Shown here: piece by piece, positions 1 through 8,562 of the stretch | Position numbering within the stretch: the first letter of the stretch is position 1 | Layout: every line of letters begins with the position of its first letter | Source of the DNA: an uncultured Bacillota bacterium | GTDB taxonomy: Bacteria > Bacillota > Dehalobacteriia > UBA7702 | DNA length: 64,000 bases | Assembly: GCA_934702375.1 (NCBI GenBank) | Contig: CAKUYE010000002.1 | Coordinates: 1 to 64,000 of the forward strand | Reading direction: 5' to 3' | The notes under the pieces: model-generated | Database searches by the model: none | Told to the model about the DNA's origin: nothing | The model's input: the letters and a program-made list of their open reading frames with translations, nothing else | Made by a program: the position numbers and the translations under genes

Positions 1-68
1 TTTGCTTGTACTCATGACTGTATCTCATATAGCAATACCCCCAATACTGGGTATCCAGTATTGGGGGT
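1..68 (-). mobile_element. terminus of an IS3-family element with start of orfA (runs off left edge)
   Basis: On the minus strand an ATG at 28 opens a frame reading MRYSHEYKQ. This resembles the N-terminus of IS3/IS150-type transposase OrfA proteins, as I remember the family. Forty bases upstream the element appears to end in a perfect 14-bp hairpin (arms 37-50 and 55-68, loop gtat). Bases 1-68 match the reverse complement of 28430-28497 almost base for base, and similarity stops abruptly after base 68, which is why I place the terminus there. Whether the transposase is intact cannot be seen. Confidence 0.7.
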
Positions 69-104
69 ACATATCAACGCCGCGGTGCATTTTTTCTGCC
101 ATTC

Positions 105-133
105 TTGATTTTTAAGGTATGGTAGAGTATAAT
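105..133 (+). promoter_or_regulatory. sigma-A-type promoter for the DUF4143 ATPase
   Basis: TTGATT at 105-110 and TATAAT at 128-133 are separated by 17 bases. A strong ribosome binding site (GAGGAGGT, 153-160) precedes the ATG at 167. Confidence 0.6.
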
Positions 134-166
134 TTTTATATCCTATATTCTTGAGGAGGTGTTGTC

Positions 167-1726
167 ATGGTTTGCAACGAAGATGTTTCTGCTCTTTCCG
201 GTCATGAATTTTCCGTGCACATCCGCATCGGTCGAGAACTGGCAGCTCTTGGCGCAACGGTTTCCCGTTATCGAAAGCGCGAATGTTTTTCTCAGCTTCA
301 TGATTATATCTATGGCGAGCCTCAGGATAAAGTTTTGATTCTCTACGGTCTGCGCCGTACCGGGAAAACAACGCTGATACGGCAGATTCTCAACGAAATG
401 ACCGATGAGGAACGGTCTCGATCTGCGTTTATTCAACTCACAACGAAAAATACTTTGTCCGAGGTGAATCGGGATCTGAAATATCTGGAAGAAAAAGGGT
501 TCCGATATGTTTTTCTTGATGAAGTGACTTTGATGGCCGATTTCATAGAGGGAGCGGCGCTTTTTTCCGATATTTTTGCCGCCGCCGGAATGAAAATTGT
601 GTTGTCCGGTACCGACTCTCTGGGGTTTCTTTTCACCGAGGATGAGCAGCTTTACGATCGTTGCATTTTGCTTCATACCACCTTTATTCCCTATCGGGAA
701 TTTGAATTGGTTTTGGGCATCCATGGTATTGATACATATATCCGCTATGGCGGCACCATGAGCTTGGGAGGTGTTCATTACAATGAAACATCTACCTTTG
801 CCAGTAAGGAAAAAACCGATGAATATGTGGATACCGCCATTGCCCGGAACATACAGCATTCCCTGAGCTGCTATCAATACGAAGGGCACTTTCGTCATTT
901 AAGAGATCTTTATGAAAAGGATGAATTGACCAGTGCCATCAATCGGGTGGTGGAGGATATGAACCATCGCTTCACCTTGGAAGTTTTGACCCGGGATTTT
1001 CGCTCTCATGACCTTGGTATCTCTGCGGGGAATTTGCGCAGAGACCGCCATGCTCCTACGGATATTCTGGATCGGATTGATATTGCTGCCGTTACGGAAA
1101 ATTTGAGAAATTTATTGGAGATTCGCAACAAAGAGGAGCAAAGAGTGGCTTTGGACGATGCCCATACAGCAGAAATTCAAGAGTATTTGGAACTTCTCGA
1201 TCTTACCCGGAACATTGATGTACTCCACTTGCCGGAGGTCAATTCCCGGTCCCTTCGTACCGTTATTGCCCAATCCGGTTTACGCTATGCCCAGGCAGAT
1301 GCCTTGATCCGCAGTTTACTGTTGGATGAGACCTTCCGTGCTTTGTCTCTGCCGGAACGCACTGCGGTGCAGGAACGAATTCTCAATGAGATTCGCGGAC
1401 GCATGATGGAGGATATCGTTTTACTGGAAACAACATTGGCAAAACCCAAAATGGAGGTTTTTGTGCTGCAATTCCCGGTGGGAGAATTTGATATGGTTGT
1501 GTTTGATCCCCAAGCGGGCTGTTGCCAAATCTATGAGATCAAACATAGCGCAGAAATTTCTCCGCAGCAATATCGCCATCTTACCGATGCAAAGAAATGT
1601 GCTCAAACCGAACATCGCTATGGCCCCATTACGCAAAAATGTGTTCTCTATCGCGGAGAGGATCAATGGATCAATGATATCCGCTACCAAAATGTAGAAA
1701 GCTATCTCAGGGAACTAACCAAGTAA
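167..1726 (+). CDS. AAA+ ATPase with DUF4143-type nuclease-like C-terminus
   Basis: 519 aa. The ATPase module has a Walker A motif GLRRTGKTT near residue 65 and a Walker B-like FLDEV near 117. The C-terminal part has a GEFDMVV...YEIKHS pattern near residues 440-465, which fits the PD-(D/E)xK-like fold of DUF4143 proteins. These proteins are widespread in anaerobes, often recently acquired, and have no settled function. The start is fixed by the GAGGAGGT ribosome binding site seven bases upstream. The gene stands alone behind its own promoter, right beside an IS end, which suggests an accessory gene. A hairpin terminator follows. Confidence 0.75.
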   Translation: MVCNEDVSALSGHEFSVHIRIGRELAALGATVSRYRKRECFSQLHDYIYGEPQDKVLILYGLRRTGKTTLIRQILNEMTDEERSRSAFIQLTTKNTLSEVNRDLKYLEEKGFRYVFLDEVTLMADFIEGAALFSDIFAAAGMKIVLSGTDSLGFLFTEDEQLYDRCILLHTTFIPYREFELVLGIHGIDTYIRYGGTMSLGGVHYNETSTFASKEKTDEYVDTAIARNIQHSLSCYQYEGHFRHLRDLYEKDELTSAINRVVEDMNHRFTLEVLTRDFRSHDLGISAGNLRRDRHAPTDILDRIDIAAVTENLRNLLEIRNKEEQRVALDDAHTAEIQEYLELLDLTRNIDVLHLPEVNSRSLRTVIAQSGLRYAQADALIRSLLLDETFRALSLPERTAVQERILNEIRGRMMEDIVLLETTLAKPKMEVFVLQFPVGEFDMVVFDPQAGCCQIYEIKHSAEISPQQYRHLTDAKKCAQTEHRYGPITQKCVLYRGEDQWINDIRYQNVESYLRELTK

Positions 1727-1738
1727 ATCCAACAAAAA

Positions 1739-1776
1739 AGCTTCCTTCTTTTGCAAAGAGGGAAGCTCTATTTTTC
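1739..1776. terminator. bidirectional terminator between convergent genes
   Basis: Stem AGCTTCC...GGAAGCT with flanking A-run and T-run, lying between the plus-strand ATPase and the minus-strand DUF3786 gene. Confidence 0.75.
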
Positions 1777-2403
1777 TTACGCGTTTTTCAGTTCCGCTTC
1801 CAGGAGCTTGAACAGCTCCTCGCCGATGGTCACGGCATCCTCCATGGAGAGATAGTGACATTCGCTGGCGTCGATAAGGAGTTTGCCCGCCGCCGGAAAT
1901 TCGTCATCGGCAAACCATATGCTCAAGTGGAGAGGGTACCTTGGCAGCAGGGGAAATACCACGGTGAGGTCGGCTTTGTCTTTTATGATCTCGCCGCCCA
2001 AAGCCCGGCAGGCCTTTTCGCATTGCTCCGGGGTGGTGTCCGCCAGCAATCTTGCCAGGGTCTTATCGACGATGGTATCAAAATTGGCGCCCCGAATGGA
2101 GCCGTCCTTGCCTTCCCGAAGGGGAATCCAGCGGTGGGACAGCGGCACGCCGTCGGCCATATCCAGATAGTGGAGGATCACCAGCTGATAGTAATCCTCG
2201 ATTTCCCGGGTTTTTTCGCAGCCGGGGAAGGGGATTTCCACCACTTGTCCCAAGGTCGGCACGAGAAAAAGGCTTCCGGCTTCATCGAATTTCACTCCGG
2301 CCTTTTCGGCGATATCCCGGGGATCCCGTTTTTCCAGCAACGCTTTGGCGTGGGCCAGCATCAGCATATAGGTTTGATTCATTTCAGAAATAATCCGTGT
2401 CAT
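1777..2403 (-). CDS. DUF3786 domain protein
   Basis: 208 aa, soluble, without signal peptide. The conserved C-terminal stretch contains LSIWFADDEFPA followed by LLIDASECHYL, the pattern I associate with DUF3786, a family of anaerobic bacteria often encoded near corrinoid or iron-sulfur enzymes. No catalytic function is established. It lies 12 bases downstream of the TetR gene on the same strand, so the two form an operon and the regulator probably controls both. Confidence 0.65.
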   Translation of the reverse strand: MTRIISEMNQTYMLMLAHAKALLEKRDPRDIAEKAGVKFDEAGSLFLVPTLGQVVEIPFPGCEKTREIEDYYQLVILHYLDMADGVPLSHRWIPLREGKDGSIRGANFDTIVDKTLARLLADTTPEQCEKACRALGGEIIKDKADLTVVFPLLPRYPLHLSIWFADDEFPAAGKLLIDASECHYLSMEDAVTIGEELFKLLEAELKNA

Positions 2404-2415
2404 GGTTTTTCTTCC

Positions 2416-2985
2416 TTATTTTTCCCTGTTTCTGCGGTCGCAATCCTCTAAAAGGTTGCGGATGTTGTTTTCAAAGATTACCGCCATTTTGTCGATGGCC
2501 TTTTCTGCATCGCTGCTCATGTCGTTCCACAAGAAACGCAGGAAAAAGCCGATGATGGCATAGCGGTAAAAATCGGCGATATACTGGATCTCCTCGGGAG
2601 AAACGTTGTAGCCCTTGGCTTCCAGTCGCACGATCTGGTAAAGGATATCCTGGGTGGAGGAGAAAATAAACTTTTCGATGCGTTCCTTCGGCACGGAGTA
2701 GTAGATGTGGTCGATCTCTTTCTGATAGGTTCGGGCATAGTCGATGAGATTTTTCAGCACCTCCGGCCAGGAGTTTAGCAGCAGAATACTTTTGGAGAGC
2801 CGTTCGACTTCTCGGTCCAATACAAATTGAAGTAGGTTATAAATATCTGCAAAGTGATAATAAAAGGTATTGCGGCTGATGCCGCTTTTTTCGATGATAT
2901 CCGTAACGGTGATTTTGTCCATGGGTTTTGCCCGCAATTCCTTCAGGAAAACCGCAACAATTTCTTCTTTTGCTCCGTGAACCAT
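2416..2985 (-). CDS. TetR/AcrR-family transcriptional regulator
   Basis: 189 aa. The N-terminal 60 residues form a TetR helix-turn-helix (ITVTDIIEKSGISRNTFYYHF, recognition helix near residues 32-45), followed by an all-helical ligand/dimer domain of the DhaS-like type (C-terminal regulatory domain near 75-180). It is first in a two-gene operon with the DUF3786 protein. The ligand is unknown. The start has a plausible AAGGAT ribosome binding site upstream on the minus strand. Confidence 0.85.
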   Translation of the reverse strand: MVHGAKEEIVAVFLKELRAKPMDKITVTDIIEKSGISRNTFYYHFADIYNLLQFVLDREVERLSKSILLLNSWPEVLKNLIDYARTYQKEIDHIYYSVPKERIEKFIFSSTQDILYQIVRLEAKGYNVSPEEIQYIADFYRYAIIGFFLRFLWNDMSSDAEKAIDKMAVIFENNIRNLLEDCDRRNREK

Positions 2986-3064
2986 GATCCGATCCTTTCT
3001 CGTTCTATTTCATGGGGCAGTGATAAAGTGTCACCTTATATTATACGGAAAACCGCCGCCGAAA

Positions 3065-3775
3065 TCAATTGTTATTTTCCGGCGGCGTTAAGGTAAAGGC
3101 TTCGTTCACATCGTAAAAGGAAATGGTCAGAGTCAGAGCGTTTTTGCTTTCGGTGCGGGACACGGCATGGATGATTCCGCCGGCAATCCGCTTTGTTTTG
3201 GCGTCGATGTCGATTTTGTAAGTAAAGTCGGTAAAATAAGTATCGGCAACGTGAAATCCCTCTTTGGGTACGGCGGTGTAGCGGTAGTATTTGGTTTTGC
3301 CTTCCTTTTCCAAACCTTCGCAGTCTACGGAGATCGTATCGGAAAAGGCAAAATTCTTCACCGGCTCCAGCACCATTTTGAGCACGCCGTTGTCAAGAAG
3401 GGGACTTTCCGTCAGGTGGATCCATTGCTTTGTTTGGCGGTTCAGCCGATAGTGGTCATTGCCGAATTGGTAAGCTTCCATTTCCGTATCCATCATTTTG
3501 CCGTAAACGTGGAGATTGCCGCTGCTGTCGCACTCGCCGTTAAGGGCTGTTTCGGCGGTTTTGCCGTTGTGCAGGTGGATATTGGCTTTGAGATTGTAAC
3601 GATAGGAGCTCCAGGAGTTCATTTCCTCCAGAGCGGAAAAAAAGAGGGCGTCGGTGTCCACTCTGCTTTCCTGCCATTTTTCCGCAGCCGTAACGGCGGC
3701 AGCTGCAACCAGTGCGGCAAGGCCCAAAAACAACGGCAGGAGAAGAAGTTTTTTCAGTTTGTTTTTATGTTCCAT
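3065..3775 (-). CDS. signal-anchored extracytoplasmic protein, unknown
   Basis: 236 aa. Residues 10-30 form a strongly hydrophobic signal or anchor segment. The remainder is mostly beta-strand with alternating polar and aromatic residues, and the layout (sensing 'YRYNLKANIHL', 'ALNGECDSSGN', 'DFTYKIDIDAKTKRI') resembles LolA/LppX-like or YhfM-type secreted folds. I do not recognise the family. A GAGGTG ribosome binding site precedes the ATG. It is followed by the TetR-DUF3786 operon on the same strand with an 80-base gap. Confidence 0.6.
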   Translation of the reverse strand: MEHKNKLKKLLLLPLFLGLAALVAAAAVTAAEKWQESRVDTDALFFSALEEMNSWSSYRYNLKANIHLHNGKTAETALNGECDSSGNLHVYGKMMDTEMEAYQFGNDHYRLNRQTKQWIHLTESPLLDNGVLKMVLEPVKNFAFSDTISVDCEGLEKEGKTKYYRYTAVPKEGFHVADTYFTDFTYKIDIDAKTKRIAGGIIHAVSRTESKNALTLTISFYDVNEAFTLTPPENNN

Positions 3776-3823
3776 CGGATATCACCTCGCTAAAATTTAT
3801 GAAAAAATCCCGAAGTTATGTCA

Positions 3824-3852
3824 TTGACAAAAGATAGGGTTGGGTCTATAAT
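3824..3852 (+). promoter_or_regulatory. consensus promoter of thrS
   Basis: Perfect TTGACA (3824-3829), 17-base spacer, perfect TATAAT (3847-3852), directly ahead of the T-box leader. Confidence 0.9.
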
Positions 3853-3858
3853 AATGGA

Positions 3859-4112
3859 AAAGGCAATGAAGGAAAGAGTAGCTTTTGGCATCGCCCAAAG
3901 AGAATGTGCCCCCGGCTGAAAGGCATTGGCGAAAAAGAAAGTGAAGACCATTCCGGAGCCGCTTCTCTGAATCAAGTAAGGGGAGCCGTAGTCGCTGCGT
4001 TAAGGCTGAAAGGGAAAGCGCAAATTTTTCCTTTTGAGAGGAAAAGCCGTGCTTTAATTAGAGTGGAACCGCGGGTAAAGACTCGTCTCTTGAGAGATGC
4101 AGTCTTTTTTAT
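3859..4112 (+). promoter_or_regulatory. threonine T-box riboswitch
   Basis: The leader carries the T-box sequence GAGTGGAACCGCGGGT at 4061-4076, followed by a hairpin with T-run (4078-4112) that serves as the terminator. In stem I an AGTGA loop-E-like element precedes an ACC triplet at 3947-3949, a threonine codon and the likely specifier. Uncharged tRNA-Thr would stabilise the antiterminator and allow thrS transcription. Confidence 0.9.
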
Positions 4113-4130
4113 TTTTTACGGAGGTATGAT

Positions 4131-6044
4131 ATGAGTATTACAGTAACATTTCCCGACGGCGGCAGCCGCAGCTACGATGAAAATGTCACCATCGCTGCCG
4201 TTGCCGACAGTATCAGTCATAAATTAGCCAAAAATGCCCTTGCCGGCGAAGTGGATGGCAAGGTCATGGACCTCAATACCGTCCTCGATCACGATGTGGC
4301 GTTGAAGATCCTCACCTGGGACGATGACGAAGGCAAAAACGTTTTCCGTCACAGCAGCTCCCACCTTTTGGCCGAAGCGGTGCAGAACCTTTTCCCCGGT
4401 ACGAAATTTGGGATCGGCCCCGCCATCAAAGACGGTTTTTACTATGACTTTGATTCCGAACACACCTTCAGCGAAGAAGATTTCGAAGCCATCGAAAAGG
4501 AAATGATGCGCCTTGCCGCCAAAGGCTGCACCTTTGAAAAGAAAGTGGTATCCAGAGAAGAAGCTCTGAAATATTTTGAAGCCAAAGGCGAAAAATATAA
4601 GGTAGAGCTTATCAACGATCTTCCCGAGGATGCTGAGATCAGCACCTACCAGCAGGGGGATTTCCTTGACCTCTGCGCCGGTCCTCATCTGCCCTCTACG
4701 GAAAAGATCAAGGCCGTAAAGGTCATGTCCATCGCCGGTGCTTACTGGCGGGGCAATGAAAAGAATAAGATGCTCCAACGTGTTTACGCCACCTCCTTCC
4801 CGAAAAAAGCTCAGTTGGAAGAATATCTCCACCTGCTGGAAGAAGCAAAAAAACGCGACCATCGCAAGCTTGGTCAGGAGCTGGGTCTCTTTACCATTAT
4901 GGAAGAAGGCCCCGGGTTCCCCTTCTTCCTGCCCAAAGGGATGATCCTCCGCAATGAGCTGGAAGATTACTGGCGTGAAATCCACAAAAAAGCCGGTTAC
5001 GATGAAATCCGCACGCCGATGATCTTAAACCGCAGCCTGTGGGAACAGTCCGGCCATTGGGATCATTATCAGGAAAATATGTATTTCACCAAAATTGACG
5101 ATGCCGATTATGCCATCAAACCGATGAACTGCCCCGGCTCCATTCTGGTTTACAAGAACTCTCTTCACAGCTACAGAGAGCTGCCCATCCGCATGGGCGA
5201 GTTGGGTCTTGTTCATCGCCACGAAAAGAGCGGCGCTCTCCACGGCTTGATGCGTGTGCGCTGCTTCACCCAGGACGATGCCCACATCTTCATGTTGGAA
5301 AGCCAGATCAAGGAAGAGATCAAAGGCGTTATCAAACTTATCGACAGCGTTTACAGCCTCTTTGGCTTTGAATACCATCTGGAGCTTTCCACCAAACCCG
5401 ATGACTCCATGGGCAGCGATGAAATTTGGGAAACCGCAACCACCGCTTTGAAGGAAGCCATGGATGAAGAAGGACTTTCCTACCAGATCAATGAAGGGGA
5501 CGGCGCGTTCTACGGTCCCAAAATCGATTTCCATCTCACCGACTGTCTGGGCAGAACCTGGCAGTGCGGCACTATTCAGCTGGACTTCCTGATGCCGGAA
5601 AAATTTGATATCACCTACATTGGGGAAGACGGCGAAAAGCATCGCCCCGTTATGATTCACCGTGTTGCCTTCGGCAGCATCGAACGGTTCATCGGTATCC
5701 TTACCGAGCATTTTGCCGGCGCTTTTCCCACCTGGCTCAGCCCGGTACAGGTGCGCCTGATGTCCATTACCGACAAACAGCTTCCCTATGTGGAAGAAAT
5801 CTGCCAAAAGATGCAGGAAAAAGGCATCCGCGCCGAAGTGGATCGCCGCAACGAAAAGATCGGTTACAAGATCAGAGAAAGCGTTTCCCAGAAGATTCCC
5901 TACAGCCTTGTGGCCGGGGATAAGGAAGTGGAAAACGGCGAGATTTCCGTTCGCCGCCTTGGCAAAGGCGATATCGGCGCCAAAAATGTAGATGAATTGA
6001 TTGAAACGATTTTGAAAGAAATCGAAACCCGGGCAAATAACTAA
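4131..6044 (+). CDS. thrS: threonyl-tRNA synthetase
   Basis: 637 aa, the normal length. A TGS domain (residues 1-62) is followed by the editing domain with HSSSHLLAEA near residue 73 (HxxxH zinc/editing motif), the class II catalytic core (motif 2 region around VHRHEKSGAL, motif 3 in the RVAFGSIERF area; zinc ligands in the MNCPGS and later His/Cys positions) and an anticodon-binding domain from about residue 540. It charges tRNA-Thr with threonine in the cytoplasm. The ribosome binding site ACGGAGG sits just after the T-box terminator, and control by the T-box is clear. Confidence 0.97.
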   Translation: MSITVTFPDGGSRSYDENVTIAAVADSISHKLAKNALAGEVDGKVMDLNTVLDHDVALKILTWDDDEGKNVFRHSSSHLLAEAVQNLFPGTKFGIGPAIKDGFYYDFDSEHTFSEEDFEAIEKEMMRLAAKGCTFEKKVVSREEALKYFEAKGEKYKVELINDLPEDAEISTYQQGDFLDLCAGPHLPSTEKIKAVKVMSIAGAYWRGNEKNKMLQRVYATSFPKKAQLEEYLHLLEEAKKRDHRKLGQELGLFTIMEEGPGFPFFLPKGMILRNELEDYWREIHKKAGYDEIRTPMILNRSLWEQSGHWDHYQENMYFTKIDDADYAIKPMNCPGSILVYKNSLHSYRELPIRMGELGLVHRHEKSGALHGLMRVRCFTQDDAHIFMLESQIKEEIKGVIKLIDSVYSLFGFEYHLELSTKPDDSMGSDEIWETATTALKEAMDEEGLSYQINEGDGAFYGPKIDFHLTDCLGRTWQCGTIQLDFLMPEKFDITYIGEDGEKHRPVMIHRVAFGSIERFIGILTEHFAGAFPTWLSPVQVRLMSITDKQLPYVEEICQKMQEKGIRAEVDRRNEKIGYKIRESVSQKIPYSLVAGDKEVENGEISVRRLGKGDIGAKNVDELIETILKEIETRANN

Positions 6045-6086
6045 GACAACGTAAGAATTCATAAGAAAGCAGGGGAGGAAATACAT

Positions 6087-7085
6087 ATGCGGAAGATTAA
6101 TGTGCTGCTGGTCGGCTACGGCAATACCGGACGTCTTATCGCAGAATATGTAGAACAACACGGCGGAAAAATATGCGGCGTCGTTGACCGGGATTGCCGC
6201 CTGTGGGAAGAAAAGGCCCACGGTGTAACGGTTTGCGGAGATATCGGCATGGCTCTGGGCAGGTCTCGGGCCAAAGTCGATATCGCCGTAATCTCCACCG
6301 GCAGCTCTCTGGCAGCGATTTCCGATGCTGCCCGGGAGTGTATTCGCCGAGGGATCAATACCATCACCACCGCCGAGGAAGCCATCTTTCCCGATGTGAC
6401 CGCCCCTGCTTTAACTTCTTCCCTGGATACCCTGGCCAAACTTAACGGCTGCACCTTTTCGGCTACGGGGTTTCAGGATTGCTTTTGGGTCAACAGCGTC
6501 GCTGCCTTTGCTGCGGCCTGTAGCCGTATCGACCGCATTCGCGGTACGCTCCGCTATAATGTGGATGAATACGGCCCCTCCCTTGCCGCCGATCACGGCG
6601 TGGGTCTTACGGTAAGAGAATTTGAAAGCCGCTTTAACGGTGATTTTGTCCGTTCCTATGTTTGGCACAGCAATGCCCTTCTGGCGGAAAAGCTGGGCTG
6701 GGGGGTGGCTTCTCAGTATCAGCGCTCCACTCCCTATGTTTATCACGAAGCTCTCTATTCCGCAGCCCTCGGCCGCAAAGTGGAGCGGGGGCTTTGCGTG
6801 GGGATGAGTACCGTCGTTACCACCGTGACAAAATTCGGCGGCGTGATCGAAACGGAATGTACCGGCAAGATCTATGTGGCGGGAGATAAGGATCATTGTG
6901 CCTGGACTCTCACCGGGAAACCGAATCTCAGCTTTTCGGTGGATTCTCCCAAAACGCCGGAGCATACTGCGGCTTCGGTGGTCAACCGTATTCCCCAGGT
7001 CATTCGGGCCGAAGCCGGATATATTACCATCGATAAGCTGCCCCCGGCAGAATATCTCACGTTCCCCATATCGCTGTATATTTAA
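6087..7085 (+). CDS. DapB-like NAD(P)H-dependent dehydrogenase
   Basis: 332 aa. A Rossmann fold opens the protein (VLLVGYGNTGRLIAEY, residues 6-21), followed by the dihydrodipicolinate-reductase-like N-domain and a longer C-terminal domain of the type seen in 2,4-diaminopentanoate dehydrogenase (Ord) and related amine dehydrogenases. The substrate cannot be read from sequence. It lies 42 bases after thrS with an AGGGGAGG ribosome binding site and may be read through from the thrS transcript. The next gene has its own promoter. No other ornithine-fermentation genes are nearby, so an Ord role is only a possibility. Confidence 0.65.
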   Translation: MRKINVLLVGYGNTGRLIAEYVEQHGGKICGVVDRDCRLWEEKAHGVTVCGDIGMALGRSRAKVDIAVISTGSSLAAISDAARECIRRGINTITTAEEAIFPDVTAPALTSSLDTLAKLNGCTFSATGFQDCFWVNSVAAFAAACSRIDRIRGTLRYNVDEYGPSLAADHGVGLTVREFESRFNGDFVRSYVWHSNALLAEKLGWGVASQYQRSTPYVYHEALYSAALGRKVERGLCVGMSTVVTTVTKFGGVIETECTGKIYVAGDKDHCAWTLTGKPNLSFSVDSPKTPEHTAASVVNRIPQVIRAEAGYITIDKLPPAEYLTFPISLYI

Positions 7086-7093
7086 AAAAACAG

Positions 7094-7122
7094 TTGACAA
7101 CGCCTGAGACTTGGGGTATAAT
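7094..7122 (+). promoter_or_regulatory. consensus promoter of the infC operon
   Basis: TTGACA at 7094-7099 and TATAAT at 7117-7122, 17 bases apart, immediately after the previous gene. Confidence 0.9.
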
Positions 7123-7128
7123 AAATGA

Positions 7129-7249
7129 GCAAAAGAAAGCAGAAGTATCCGCTTCTCACCTTGCACCAAAGGGTCGTAAGGTTTATATGAAGGCACATTT
7201 TGTGTGTTGCTTTGTAGTGCGGCGGATGTTTTCATCCGCTTTTTATTTT
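7129..7249 (+). promoter_or_regulatory. L20-type leader with attenuator ahead of infC-rpmI-rplT
   Basis: The roughly 120-base untranslated leader contains the AGAAG...CTTCTCACC stem seen in Bacillota L20 leaders, and ends in a hairpin GCGGATG-tttt-CATCCGC with T-run (7222-7249). In Bacillus, ribosomal protein L20 binds such leaders and promotes termination. The same feedback is inferred here from position and shape. Confidence 0.75.
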
Positions 7250-7277
7250 GTAAAGTCCCTTTTGGAGGTGAATCATC

Positions 7278-7787
7278 ATATTTAAAGAATTGCGCATCAA
7301 CGAACAAATTCGTGTCCATCAGGTTCGCCTGATTGATGCCGACGGTACTCAGCGGGATATTATGGATACCCGGGATGCCCAGCGCATCGCCGGTGAAAGA
7401 GGTCTTGATCTCGTGGAGATTGCGCCTCAGGCAAAGCCCCCGGTATGCAAGATTATGGATTACGGCAAGTACCGTTTTGAACAGGTGAAACGGGAAAAGG
7501 AAACGAAGAAAAATCAAAAAGTGATCGCAATCAAGGAAGTGAAGCTTCGTCCCAATATCGAAGATCACGACTTTGAAACAAAGGCCAAAAACGGCGAGCG
7601 GTTTTTGAAAGGCGGGAACAAGGTAAAAGTTACCATTATGTTCCGCGGCAGAGAAATTACCCACCCCGAATTGGGGAAAGAGCTTTGCGCGCGGATGGCT
7701 GACCGTCTCGGCGACTGCTCCTCGGTGGAAAAACATGCCAAAGTAGAAGGCCGCAATATGACGATGATCTTAGTACCCAAAAATTAG
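7278..7787 (+). CDS. infC: translation initiation factor IF-3
   Basis: About 169 aa. IF-3 binds the 30S subunit and checks start-codon/initiator-tRNA pairing. N-terminal domain ELRINEQIRVHQVRLI, then a lysine-rich linker (VKREKETKKNQK), then the C-terminal domain (KLRPNIEDHDFETK...VTIMFRGREITH). No ATG or GTG fits. GGAGGTGA (7264-7271) is followed by ATC (7275) and ATA (7278), in frame with the conserved N-terminus, so I take ATA (or ATC) as start. A TTG at 7290 is too far from the ribosome binding site and would cut into the conserved ELRINE segment. Rare starts are a hallmark of infC autoregulation. Confidence 0.93.
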   Translation: MFKELRINEQIRVHQVRLIDADGTQRDIMDTRDAQRIAGERGLDLVEIAPQAKPPVCKIMDYGKYRFEQVKREKETKKNQKVIAIKEVKLRPNIEDHDFETKAKNGERFLKGGNKVKVTIMFRGREITHPELGKELCARMADRLGDCSSVEKHAKVEGRNMTMILVPKN

Positions 7788-7808
7788 TAATAAGGAGGAC
7801 ATTTAAAA

Positions 7809-8003
7809 ATGCCTAAAATGAAAACTCATCGCGGTTTAGCGAAAAGAACCAAAGTTACCGGTACCGGTAAAGTAACCAGACACAAAGCTTATAAAAGTCA
7901 TATCTTAAATAAGAAATCCGCAAAGAGAAAAAGAAACCTCAGAAAAGGTTGCCTTGTCTCCGATGCCAATATGAAACAAGTAAAAAGAATGCTTGGTATG
8001 TAA
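7809..8003 (+). CDS. rpmI: 50S ribosomal protein L35
   Basis: 64 aa, highly basic, with the family signature MPKMKTHRGLAKR at the start and KKSAKRKRNLRK near residue 37. It is a component of the large ribosomal subunit. It sits between infC and rplT in the universal order, 21 bases after infC, with an AAGGAGG ribosome binding site. Confidence 0.97.
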   Translation: MPKMKTHRGLAKRTKVTGTGKVTRHKAYKSHILNKKSAKRKRNLRKGCLVSDANMKQVKRMLGM

Positions 8004-8020
8004 TAGGAGGATAGTGAATT

Positions 8021-8377
8021 ATGAGTAGAGTTAAAAGAGGCGTTACCAAACACGCTCGTCATAAAAGAGTATTAAAATTGGCAAAAGGCTACAGAGCCTC
8101 CTATTCCAAATTATACAGAGTTGCCAAACAGCAGACCCTTCGTTCCGGCGCTTACGCTTTTGCACATCGCCGCAAAAAGAAAGGCGATTTCAGAAAACTC
8201 TGGATCACCAGAATCAACGCTGCTGCCAGAATGAACGACATTTCCTACAGCCGCTTGATGGATGGTCTCCACAAAGCAAACATAAACGTAAACCGCAAGA
8301 TCCTTGCTGATCTCGCTGTAAACGATCCCGCTGCTTTTACCGATTATGTAAATATCGCCAAAGCAAACCTGAAATAA
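8021..8377 (+). CDS. rplT: 50S ribosomal protein L20
   Basis: 118 aa, normal length. Basic N-terminal extension (SRVKRGVTKHARHKR) and the globular C-terminal domain with LWITRINAAARMNDISYS. It binds 23S rRNA early in assembly and, in the Bacillota model, represses its own operon through the upstream leader. It lies 17 bases after rpmI and ends the operon before a strong terminator. Confidence 0.97.
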   Translation: MSRVKRGVTKHARHKRVLKLAKGYRASYSKLYRVAKQQTLRSGAYAFAHRRKKKGDFRKLWITRINAAARMNDISYSRLMDGLHKANINVNRKILADLAVNDPAAFTDYVNIAKANLK

Positions 8378-8390
8378 GCTCGGTGTTTCA

Positions 8391-8425
8391 CGGTGCTTCC
8401 AAAAGACTGGAAGCACCGTTTTTTT
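8391..8425 (+). terminator. terminator of the infC-rpmI-rplT operon
   Basis: Ten-bp perfect stem CGGTGCTTCC/GGAAGCACCG, 8-base loop, followed by seven T. Confidence 0.92.
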
Positions 8426-8440
8426 AGTATGACGGATGAG

Positions 8441-8483
8441 AAAAGGCTCGGAATCGGAGAAAACCTTCCGATTCCGAGCCTTT
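8441..8483 (-). terminator. terminator of the minus-strand two-component operon
   Basis: A 17-bp perfect stem (8442-8458 with 8467-8483) with an 8-base loop lies 80 bases past the kinase stop codon. On the minus strand the stem ends in a short T-run. Confidence 0.65.
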
Positions 8484-8562
8484 GCCAGATATAAAACTGT
8501 CGGCAGTGATGATGGTTTAAAAAAACTTGAAGATTTGTCGAAAAAAATCGCTTTACCGTAAT

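Noticed and set aside
5025..6221. 398-codon open frame on the minus strand across thrS
   Set aside because: Fully antisense to the clearly conserved thrS gene; no ribosome binding site and composition is that of a reverse-complement shadow. The same holds for long antisense frames over metK (23460-24593), coaBC (22123-23118), rqcH (15538-16377), guaA (57724-58608) and infC (6411-7736).
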